From: Amanita rubescens
Lineage: Eukaryota > Basidiomycota > Agaricomycetes > Agaricales > Amanitaceae
Assembly (NCBI GenBank): GCA_015039365.1
Contig: WION01000601.1
Coordinates: 1 to 29,668 of the forward strand
Length of the DNA stretch: 29,668 nt
Direction of reading: 5' to 3'
How positions within the stretch are numbered: the first letter of the stretch is position 1; the number at the start of each line of letters is the position of its first letter. This document shows positions 9,374-20,200 of this stretch, piece after piece. The position numbers and the translations under genes are program-made. Below the pieces are notes generated by a model that was given only the letters and a program-made list of their open reading frames with translations, made no database searches and was not told where the DNA came from.

Positions 9374-12136
9374 CTACTTGGCCTTGAGAAGCTTGTTCAG
9401 TTCTTGCTCATAATAGTGTGTAATTTGATGCTGAGATCCCATAACTTGTTGCATAGTGTGGACTGCACAAGATAGTAAAGACTCTGCCTCATCAAACCTT
9501 TTCTGACTTGTATATGTCAAGGCCAAATTGGCCATGACTTGGAGGGTGTTTTGGGATGTTCTGACCCAAGCTTTATTTTCCATGCATGCATAACTTCCAC
9601 CTGCAGCTTCTCTGCCTCATCTGACCTTCCCTGATTCTGGTATGTGAATGCCAAATTGTTTCATGGTTGTGAGAGTGTCAGTATGGGTTGATCCCAGCTT
9701 TACTTTCTGTGTATTCAGCACTTCTACCTGCAACTTCTCTGCCTCATCCCACCTTCCCTGATTCTGGTATGTTGATGCCAAGTTGTCATGGTTATGAGAG
9801 TGCTTGGATGGTCTGATCCCAGCTTTGCTTTCTGTCTATTCATCACTTCCACCTGCAGTTTCTCTGCTTCATCCCACCTTCCCTGAGATTGGTATGTTAA
9901 TGCCAAATTGTTCATGGTTATGAGAGTGCTTGGATGGTCTAATCCCAATTTTACTTTTTGTGTGCTCATCACTTCTACCTGTACCTTCCCTGCCTCATCC
10001 CAGCATCCCAGATTCTGGTATGTTGTTGCCAAATTGTTCATGGTTGTGAGAGTGTCTGGATGGTCTAATCCCAGCTTACTTTCCGTGTATTCATCACTTC
10101 TACCTGCAGCTTCTCTGCCTCATCCCACCTTCCCTGAGAGTGGTATGTTATTGCCAAATTGCTCATGGTAGTGAGGGTGCCTGGATGTTTCTAATCCCAA
10201 CTTTACTTTCTGTGTATTCATCACTTCTACCTGCAGTGTCTCTGCCTCAGCCCACCTTCCCTGATTCTGGTATGTTGATGCCAAATTGCTCATAGTTGTG
10301 AGAGTGCCAGGATGGTCTGGTCCCAGCTTCACTTTCTGCATATTCATCACTTCTACCTGCAACTTCTTTGCCTCATCCCACCTTCCTTGATTCCGGTAGG
10401 TTACTGCCAAATTGCTCATGGTTGTGAGAGTGCCTGGATGGTCTAATCCCAGCTTTACTTTCTGTGTATTCACTACTTCTACTTGCAGCTTCTCTGCATC
10501 ATCCCATCTTCCCTGGGTCTGATATATTGTTGCCAAATTGCTCATGCTTGTGAGAGCACTTGAATGGTCTGATCCCAACTTTACTTTCAATGTATTCATC
10601 ACTTCTACCTGCAGCTTCTCTGCCTCATCCCACCTCCCCTGAGACTGGTATGTTAATGCCAAATTGTTTCATGGCTGTGAGAGTGCCTGGATGGTCTGGC
10701 CCCAGCTTTACTTTCCATGTATTCATTATTTCTACTTGCAGCTTCTCTGCCTCATCCCACCTCCCCTGATTCTGGTATGTTAGTGCCAAATTGCTCATGG
10801 TAGTGAGAGTGCCTGGATGGTTTGATCCCAGCTTCACTTTTTGTGTATTCATTACTTCTATCTGCAGCTTCTCTGCTTCATCCCACCTTCCCTTAGACCA
10901 GTATGTTAATGCCAAGTTGTTCATGGTTTTGAGGGTGCCTGGGTGGTCTAATCCCAGCTTTGCTTTCTGTATATCCACCACTTCTACCTGCAACTTCTCT
11001 GCCTCATCCCACCTTCCCTGATTCTTGTATGTTGTTGCCAAATTGTTCATGGTTGTGATAGTGCCTGCCAGGTGGTCTGATCCTAGCTTTACTTTCTGTG
11101 TGTTTATCACTTCCACTTGCAGCTTCTCTGCCTCATCCCACCTTCCTTGGTTCTGGTATGTTGTGCCAAATTATTCATGGTAGTGAGAGTGCCTGGATGG
11201 GCTGATCCACCTTTACCTTACATGTATTCATCACTTCTACTTGCAGTGTCTCTGCCTTATCCCACCTTCCCTGATTCTGGTATGTCAATGCCAAATTGCT
11301 CATAGTTGTGAGGGTGTCTGGATGGTCTAATCCCAATTTTACTTTTTGTGTATTCATCACTGCTTCCTTCAACTTCTCTGCCTCATCCCACTTTCCCAGA
11401 TTCTGGTAGGTTACTGCCAAATTGCTCATGGTTGTGAGAGTCCCTGGGTGGTCTAATCCTGGCTTTACTTTCTGTCTATTCATCACTTCCACCTGCAGCA
11501 TCTTTGCTTCAACCCACCTCCCTTGATTCCGGTATGTTAATGCCAAATTGTTCATGGTTGTGAGAGTGTCTGGATGGTCTGATCCCAGCTTCACTTTCTG
11601 TGCATTCATCACTTCTACCTGCAGTGTCTCTGCCTCATCCCACCTTTCCTGACTCTCATATGTTAGTGCTAAATTGCTCATGGTAGTGAGAGTGCCTGGA
11701 TGATCTAGTCCCAGCTTTACTTTCCGTGCATTGATCACTTCTACCTGCAGCTTCTCTGCCTCATCCCACTTTCCTTGGGACCAATATGTTAATCCCAAAT
11801 TGTTCATAGTTGTGAGAGTGCCTGGATGGCCTGATCCCAATTTGACTTTTTTGTGTATTCATCACTTCTACCTGCAGCTTCTCTGCCTCATCCCACCTTC
11901 CCTGATTCTGGTATGTTGAAGCCAAATTGCTCATGGTTGTAAGAGTGCCTGGATAGTCTAATCCAAGCTTCAATTTCTGTGTATTCATAACTTCCGCCTG
12001 CAGTTTCTCTGCCTCATCCCACCTTCCCTGACTTTGGTATGTTAATGCCAAATTGCTCATGATTGTGAGAGTGCCTGGGTGGTTGGATCCCAGCTTTACT
12101 TTTTGGGTTATTCATCACTTCTACCTGCAGCTTCTC
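9374..12136 (-). CDS. TPR-repeat (kinesin-light-chain type) C-terminal region of a fungal NLR-like gene, 5' truncated
   Basis: About 22 tandem units of 42 residues (126 bp) with the pattern MNTQKVKLGLDHPGTLTTMS then NLALTYQNQGRWDEAEKLQVEV, the kinesin-light-chain type TPR. The last unit diverges (MANLALTYTSQKRFDEAESLL, then a coiled tail ending NKLLKAK) and stops at 9374-9376. In Agaricomycetes such tails normally sit C-terminal to a NACHT or NB-ARC domain in STAND/NLR proteins, where they act as ligand-sensing repeats; no such N-terminal domain is in this window. Units are nearly identical at DNA level, implying recent expansion or concerted evolution. Single-base frame breaks occur near 9645, 9790, 10070, 10660, 11165, 11850 and 12110. 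At 12136 the sequence leaves the repeat in mid-unit and enters the foldback element. Confidence 0.85.
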
Positions 12137-12188
12137 AGGGGAAAGTGACCGTCCGAGTGACGGTCCCATTCGGAGTTTGAATTTTTAG

Positions 12189-12775
12189 TCGGAGTTTGAT
12201 TATAATGATAACATCTGTTGTAATACTATAGCAACAACCAACAACCACCACCTTTTTGTGATCTGTCAAGCAATAGTGGTGTGAATACTGCTTGTCTACC
12301 ATCACCACAAGTGCTGTTTTAATGCACTTAACATGCACCTGCCTACACAACAATGATTGCTGGGTGCTCCCACCACTAAAGTACTACCTACTCCCCACTG
12401 TCTACCACTATAGAGTCACCATTGGTGCTACCACCACAGCCACTCACTGAGTACTAACAGGTACAACCTTTTGTTGCCCTCATCATCTCCATCACTGTGT
12501 TTGGATTTGGTTCTATTCCCATGGAGTAGCACAAGTAGTAATTACTACTAATTAGTCTATCTGAACAGTGCAAGTCAGTTTGAGGCTAGTAGTACAGGTA
12601 CCACATTGAGCTACTGTATGGTTACTACTATTTTTGACCGATACACTAGTAATTACTGGTACCATTACTGTCTCTACCAGAACTTGTGCAGCAACTATGA
12701 CCACAATGGTCCACTACAACTGCCACCCCCTTGCCACCACTACTGACTCAAAAGGGCTATCATTGTCTACTCATT
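12189..12775 (+). repeat. Left outer inverted-repeat arm
   Basis: Non-tandem arm rich in ACTAC/CCACCA words, starting TCGGAGTTTGATTATAATGA and ending CTACTCATTGGGGG, where the array begins. It matches 23049-23646 in reverse complement with only a handful of differences seen by eye: one A in a homopolymer, a 3-bp and a 7-bp indel, and a few substitutions. No coding potential recognised. Confidence 0.9.
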
Positions 12776-15700
12776 GGGGGTGTACCCCTGCAGTTCCCTA
12801 GTGTCCTGTCGTCCACCAGGGTACATCGGGGGTGTACCCCTGCAGTTCCCTAGTGTCCTGTCGTCCACCAGGGTACATCGGGGGTGTACCCCTGCAGTTC
12901 CCTAGTGTCCTGTCGTCCACCAGGGTACATCGGGGGTGTACCCCTGCAGTTCCCTAGTGTCCTGTCGTCCACCAGGGTACATCGGGGGTGTACCCCTGCA
13001 GTTCCCTAGTGTCCTGTCGTCCACCAGGGTACATCGGGGGTGTACCCCTGCAGTTCCCTAGTGTCCTGTCGTCCACCAGGGTACATCGGGGGTGTACCCC
13101 TGCAGTTCCCTAGTGTCCTGTCGTCCACCAGGGTACATCGGGGGTGTACCCCTGCAGTTCCCTAGTGTCCTGTCGTCCACCAGGGTACATCGGGGGTGTA
13201 CCCCTGCAGTTCCCTAGTGTCCTGTCGTCCACCAGGGTACATCGGGGGTGTACCCCTGCAGTTCCCTAGTGTCCTGTCGTCCACCAGGGTACATCGGGGG
13301 TGTACCCCTGCAGTTCCCTAGTGTCCTGTCGTCCACCAGGGTACATCGGGGGTGTACCCCTGCAGTTCCCTAGTGTCCTGTCGTCCACCAGGGTACATCG
13401 GGGTGTACCCCTGCAGTTCCCTAGTGTCCTGTCGTCCACCAGGGTACATCGGGGGTGTACCCCTGCAGTTCCCTAGTGTCCTGTCGTCCACCAGGGTACA
13501 TCGGGGGTGTACCCCTGCAGTTCCCTAGTGTCCTGTCGTCCACCAGGGTACATCGGGGGTGTACCCCTGCAGTTCCCTAGTGTCCTGTCGTCCACCAGGG
13601 TACATCGGGGGTGTACCCCTGCAGTTCCCTAGTGTCCTGTCGTCCACCAGGGTACATCGGGGGTGTACCCCTGCAGTTCCCTAGTGTCCTGTCGTCCACC
13701 AGGGTACATCGGGGGTGTACCCCTGCAGTTCCCTAGTGTCCTGTCGTCCACCAGGGTACATCGGGGGTGTACCCCTGCAGTTCCCTAGTGTCCTGTCGTC
13801 CACCAGGGTACATCGGGGGTGTACCCCTGCAGTTCCCTAGTGTCCTGTCGTCCACCAGGGTACATCGGGGGTGTACCCCTGCAGTTCCCTAGTGTCCTGT
13901 CGTCCACCAGGGTACATCGGGGGTGTACCCCTGCAGTTCCCTAGTGTCCTGTCGTCCACCAGGGTACATCGGGGGTGTACCCCTGCAGTTCCCTAGTGTC
14001 CTGTCGTCCACCAGGGTACATCGGGGGTGTACCCCTGCAGTTCCCTAGTGTCCTGTCGTCCACCAGGGTACATCGGGGGTGTACCCCTGCAGTTCCCTAG
14101 TGTCCTGTCGTCCACCAGGGTACATCGGGGGTGTACCCCTGCAGTTCCCTAGTGTCCTGTCGTCCACCAGGGTACATCGGGGGTGTACCCCTGCAGTTCC
14201 CTAGTGTCCTGTCGTCCACCAGGGTACATCGGGGGTGTACCCCTGCAGTTCCCTAGTGTCCTGTCGTCCACCAGGGTACATCGGGGGTGTACCCCTGCAG
14301 TTCCCTAGTGTCCTGTCGTCCACCAGGGTACATCGGGGGTGTACCCCTGCAGTTCCCTAGTGTCCTGTCGTCCACCAGGGTACATCGGGGGTGTACCCCT
14401 GCAGTTCCCTAGTGTCCTGTCGTCCACCAGGGTACATCGGGGGTGTACCCTGCAGTTCCCTAGTGTCCTGTCGTCCACCAGGGTACATCGGGGGTGTACC
14501 CCTGCAGTTCCCTAGTGTCCTGTCGTCCACCAGGGTACATCGGGGGTGTACCCCTGCAGTTCCCTAGTGTCCTGTCGTCCACCAGGGTACATCGGGGGTG
14601 TACCCCTGCAGTTCCCTAGTGTCCTGTCGTCCACCAGGGTACATCGGGGGTGTACCCCTGCAGTTCCCTAGTGTCCTGTCGTCCACCAGGGTACATCGGG
14701 GTTGTACCCCTGCAGTTCCCTAGTGTCCTGTCGTCCACCAGGGTACATCGGGGGTGTACCCCTGCAGTTCCCTAGTGTCCTGTCGTCCACCAGGGTACAT
14801 CGGGGGTGTACCCCTGCAGTTCCCTAGTGTCCTGTCGTCCACCAGGGTACATCGGGGGTGTACCCCTGCAGTTCCCTAGTGTCCTGTCGTCCACCAGGGT
14901 ACATCGGGGGTGTACCCCTGCAGTTCCCTAGTGTCCTGTCGTCCACCAGGGTACATCGGGGGTGTACCCCTGCAGTTCCCTAGTGTCCTGTCGTCCACCA
15001 GGGTACATCGGGGGTGTACCCCTGCAGTTCCCTAGTGTCCTGTCGTCCACCAGGGTACATCGGGGGTGTACCCCTGCAGTTCCCTAGTGTCCTGTCGTCC
15101 ACCAGGGTACATCGGGGGTGTACCCCTGCAGTTCCCTAGTGTCCTGTCGTCCACCAGGGTACATCGGGGGTGTACCCCTGCAGTTCCCTAGTGTCCTGTC
15201 GTCCACCAGGGTACATCGGGGGTGTACCCCTGCAGTTCCCTAGTGTCCTGTCGTCCACCAGGGTACATCGGGGGTGTACCCCTGCAGTTCCCTAGTGTCC
15301 TGTCGTCCACCAGGGTACATCGGGGGTGTACCCCTGCAGTTCCCTAGTGTCCTGTCGTCCACCAGGGTACATCGGGGGTGTACCCCTGCAGTTCCCTAGT
15401 GTCCTGTCGTCCACCAGGGTACATCGGGGGTGTACCCCTGCAGTTCCCTAGTGTCCTGTCGTCCACCAGGGTACATCGGGGGTGTACCCCTGCAGTTCCC
15501 TAGTGTCCTGTCGTCCACCAGGGTACATCGGGGGTGTACCCCTGCAGTTCCCTAGTGTCCTGTCGTCCACCAGGGTACATCGGGGGTGTACCCCTGCAGT
15601 TCCCTAGTGTCCTGTCGTCCACCAGGGTACATCGGGGGTGTACCCCTGCAGTTCCCTAGTGTCCTGTCGTCCACCAGGGTACATCGGGGGTGTACCCCTG

Positions 15701-16316
15701 CAGTTCCCTAGTGTCCTGTCGTCCACCAGGGTACATCGGGGGTGTACCCCTGCAGTTCCCTAGTGTCCTGTCGTCCACCAGGGTACATCGGGGGTGTACC
15801 CCTGCAGTTCCCTAGTGTCCTGTCGTCCACCAGGGTACATCGGGGGTGTACCCCTGCAGTTCCCTAGTGTCCTGTCGTCCACCAGGGTACATCGGGGGTG
15901 TACCCCTGCAGTTCCCTAGTGTCCTGTCGTCCACCAGGGTACATCGGGGGTGTACCCCTGCAGTTCCCTAGTGTCCTGTCGTCCACCAGGGTACATCGGG
16001 GGTGTACCCCTGCAGTTCCCTAGTGTCCTGTCGTCCACCAGGGTACATCGGGGGTGTACCCCTGCAGTTCCCTAGTGTCCTGTCGTCCACCAGGGTACAT
16101 CGGGGGTGTACCCCTGCAGTTCCCTAGTGTCCTGTCGTCCACCAGGGTACATCGGGGGTGTACCCCTGCAGTTCCCTAGTGTCCTGTCGTCCACCAGGGT
16201 ACATCGGGGGTGTACCCCTGCAGTTCCCTAGTGTCCTGTCGTCCACCAGGGTACATCGGGGGTGTACCCCTGCAGTTCCCTAGTGTCCTGTCGTCCACCA
16301 GGGTACATCGGGGGTG
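12776..16316 (+). repeat. 52-bp tandem array, left arm, 68 copies
   Basis: Perfectly regular 52-bp unit. Anchoring on GTACCCC, the first copy is at 12782 and the last at 16264: 67 intervals of 52 bp minus two single-base deletions (near 13400 and 14450). One G-to-T substitution occurs near 14702; otherwise copies are identical. Each unit contains a PstI site (CTGCAG) and a GGGTAC...GTACCC inverted repeat with a 9-nt loop that straddles unit junctions. Because 52 is not a multiple of 3 and every frame meets stops, the array is not a coding repeat. Confidence 0.97.
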
Positions 16317-17210
16317 CAATAGTGCCTGTCAGATCATGATGGTCAACAATCAGACAATTAGTGCAACAGTGCCTGTCAGATCAAAATGACTAGACTAATA
16401 TATTTCAATATTTGACCTTGACTATTGCAGTTTTGTTATCTTGGCAAAAATTACAAATTGAATCATTGAATATTTCATTTTTTGTGCTCCTGTCAGCTGC
16501 TCCTGCCTGGTACAGATCTGCAACTAGTGTTCAATTTGCTTCTACTATTTGCTTCTACTATTCACCCTTTGTCATGTTGGTATGTATTCTTTTTTTTTCT
16601 CTTTATATTCTAGGAAGGTGGTAGGTAGCCACAATAATATTTATGCCCCCTGGTGTGGAGTCAAGGCCACAAGCATGCACAGCAAGCCCAAGGCTATGAT
16701 GGTCCATATTGGACAAAATGCAGATGCCCAACCACTGGCAGCAGTGGTGGTGGCAGTGGTGGTGGCAGTGGTGTCCTGGGGTCCACCAGGGTACATTGGG
16801 TGTACCATACTGTGTTTGTAACTTCTGAGTATTGGCAGTAGGTAGTATCAGGTGGTGATGATTAGAGTGCTGGCAGCAGGTGGTAGTAGTAGGTGGTGAT
16901 GGTAGGCAGTGGTGGTGGTACTACCAGGAGTGATTAGTAGCCTGTTGGCACAATCAGAGCAGTGGGTGGTAGTAAGGCTGGGACTAGTAGTAGGTGATAA
17001 TAGCCCAAGGGATGGTGGGCAGTGCCAGTGGCTGTGGCAGTAAATCATGCAGTTATGGTAGTGATACTGTATGTTGCAGGTAGTGGTGCAGCAGCAGTGG
17101 TGACAAGCAGTGGTGCAGCAGTGGTGGTGACAAGCAGTGGTGCAGCAGTGGTGGTGACACTGTATGTTGCAGGTAGTGGTGCAGCAGTGGTGGTGACAAG
17201 CAGTGGTGCA
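16317..17210. other. Unique core of the foldback element
   Basis: About 0.9 kb between the two inverted arrays. It holds two direct copies of AGTGCCTGTCAGATCA (about 16322 and 16369), an AT-rich segment, GGTGGTGGCAGT microsatellite (about 16733-16775), a divergent copy of the array unit (16771-16807) and further GGTGGTAG-rich sequence. Short open frames here are low-complexity and not convincing genes. This would be the loop of a folded-back RNA or single strand. Confidence 0.8.
16771..16807 (+). repeat. Divergent solitary copy of the 52-bp unit
   Basis: About 35 bp matching the unit from GTGTCCTG through GTCCACCAGGGTACAT to GGGTGTACC, with a few substitutions and a small indel. It is the only degenerate copy outside the arrays, in the same orientation as the left array, and merges upstream into GGTGGCAGT repeats. 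It may represent the ancestral single copy from which the arrays were amplified, or a decayed remnant. Confidence 0.75.
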
Positions 17211-17216
17211 GCAGGG
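17064..17216 (+). repeat. GCAGTGGTGGTGACAA minisatellite next to right array
   Basis: Imperfect repeats of about 27 bp built from GACAAGCAGTGGTGCAGCAG, interleaved with two copies of ACTGTATGTTGCAGGTAGTG. The last GCAGCAGGGG runs straight into the first unit of the right array, which itself carries a 6-bp insertion (GTGGCA-like) not seen in other units. Confidence 0.85.
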
Positions 17217-20200
17217 GTACACCCCCGATGTACCCTGGTGGACGACAGGACAGTGGCACTAGGGAACTGCAGGGGTACACCCCCGATGTACCCTGGTGGA
17301 CGACAGGACACTAGGGAACTGCAGGGGTACACCCCCGATGTACCCTGGTGGACGACAGGACACTAGGGAACTGCAGGGGTACACCCCCGATGTACCCTGG
17401 TGGACGACAGGACACTAGGGAACTGCAGGGGTACACCCCCGATGTACCCTGGTGGACGACAGGACACTAGGGAACTGCAGGGGTACACCCCCGATGTACC
17501 CTGGTGGACGACAGGACACTAGGGAACTGCAGGGGTACACCCCCGATGTACCCTGGTGGACGACAGGACACTAGGGAACTGCAGGGGTACACCCCCGATG
17601 TACCCTGGTGGACGACAGGACACTAGGGAACTGCAGGGGTACACCCCCGATGTACCCTGGTGGACGACAGGACACTAGGGAACTGCAGGGGTACACCCCC
17701 GATGTACCCTGGTGGACGACAGGACACTAGGGAACTGCAGGGGTACACCCCCGATGTACCCTGGTGGACGACAGGACACTAGGGAACTGCAGGGGTACAC
17801 CCCCGATGTACCCTGGTGGACGACAGGACACTAGGGAACTGCAGGGGTACACCCCGATGTACCCTGGTGGACGACAGGACACTAGGGAACTGCAGGGGTA
17901 CACCCCCGATGTACCCTGGTGGACGACAGGACACTAGGGAACTGCAGGGGTACACCCCCGATGTACCCTGGTGGACGACAGGACACTAGGGAACTGCAGG
18001 GGTACACCCCCGATGTACCCTGGTGGACGACAGGACACTAGGGAACTGCAGGGGTACACCCCCGATGTACCCTGGTGGACGACAGGACACTAGGGAACTG
18101 CAGGGGTACACCCCCGATGTACCCTGGTGGACGACAGGACACTAGGGAACTGCAGGGGTACACCCCCGATGTACCCTGGTGGACGACAGGACACTAGGGA
18201 ACTGCAGGGGTACACCCCCGATGTACCCTGGTGGACGACAGGACACTAGGGAACTGCAGGGGTACACCCCCGATGTACCCTGGTGGACGACAGGACACTA
18301 GGGAACTGCAGGGGTACACCCCCGATGTACCCTGGTGGACGACAGGACACTAGGGAACTGCAGGGGTACACCCCCGATGTACCCTGGTGGACGACAGGAC
18401 ACTAGGGAACTGCAGGGGTACACCCCCGATGTACCCTGGTGGACGACAGGACACTAGGGAACTGCAGGGGTACACCCCCGATGTACCCTGGTGGACGACA
18501 GGACACTAGGGAACTGCAGGGGTACACCCCCGATGTACCCTGGTGGACGACAGGACACTAGGGAACTGCAGGGGTACACCCCCGATGTACCCTGGTGGAC
18601 GACAGGACACTAGGGAACTGCAGGGGTACACCCCCGATGTACCCTGGTGGACGACAGGACACTAGGGAACTGCAGGGGTACACCCCCGATGTACCCTGGT
18701 GGACGACAGGACACTAGGGAACTGCAGGGGTACACCCCCGATGTACCCTGGTGGACGACAGGACACTAGGGAACTGCAGGGGTACACCCCCGATGTACCC
18801 TGGTGGACGACAGGACACTAGGGAACTGCAGGGGTACACCCCCGATGTACCCTGGTGGACGACAGGACACTAGGGAACTGCAGGGGTACACCCCCGATGT
18901 ACCCTGGTGGACGACAGGACACTAGGGAACTGCAGGGGTACACCCCCGATGTACCCTGGTGGACGACAGGACACTAGGGAACTGCAGGGGTACACCCCCG
19001 ATGTACCCTGGTGGACGACAGGACACTAGGGAACTGCAGGGGTACACCCCCGATGTACCCTGGTGGACGACAGGACACTAGGGAACTGCAGGGGTACACC
19101 CCCGATGTACCCTGGTGGACGACAGGACACTAGGGAACTGCAGGGGTACACCCCGATGTACCCTGGTGGACGACAGGACACTAGGGAACTGCAGGGGTAC
19201 ACCCCCGATGTACCCTGGTGGACGACAGGACACTAGGGAACTGCAGGGGTACACCCCGATGTACCCTGGTGGACGACAGGACACTAGGGAACTGCAGGGG
19301 TACACCCCCGATGTACCCTGGTGGACGACAGGACACTAGGGAACTGCAGGGGTACACCCCCGATGTACCCTGGTGGACGACAGGACACTAGGGAACTGCA
19401 GGGGTACACCCCCGATGTACCCTGGTGGACGACAGGACACTAGGGAACTGCAGGGGTACACCCCCGATGTACCCTGGTGGACGACAGGACACTAGGGAAC
19501 TGCAGGGGTACACCCCCGATGTACCCTGGTGGACGACAGGACACTAGGGAACTGCAGGGGTACACCCCCGATGTACCCTGGTGGACGACAGGACACTAGG
19601 GAACTGCAGGGGTACACCCCCGATGTACCCTGGTGGACGACAGGACACTAGGGAACTGCAGGGGTACACCCCCGATGTACCCTGGTGGACGACAGGACAC
19701 TAGGGAACTGCAGGGGTACACCCCCGATGTACCCTGGTGGACGACAGGACACTAGGGAACTGCAGGGGTACACCCCCGATGTACCCTGGTGGACGACAGG
19801 ACACTAGGGAACTGCAGGGGTACACCCCCGATGTACCCTGGTGGACGACAGGACACTAGGGAACTGCAGGGGTACACCCCCGATGTACCCTGGTGGACGA
19901 CAGGACACTAGGGAACTGCAGGGGTACACCCCCGATGTACCCTGGTGGACGACAGGACACTAGGGAACTGCAGGGGTACACCCCCGATGTACCCTGGTGG
20001 ACGACAGGACACTAGGGAACTGCAGGGGTACACCCCCGATGTACCCTGGTGGACGACAGGACACTAGGGAACTGCAGGGGTACACCCCCGATGTACCCTG
20101 GTGGACGACAGGACACTAGGGAACTGCAGGGGTACACCCCCGATGTACCCTGGTGGACGACAGGACACTAGGGAACTGCAGGGGTACACCCCCGATGTAC

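Noticed and set aside
9908..11919. Plus-strand open frames across the TPR region
   Set aside because: They are antisense shadows of the 126-bp TPR repeat; the minus strand gives the clear TPR consensus.
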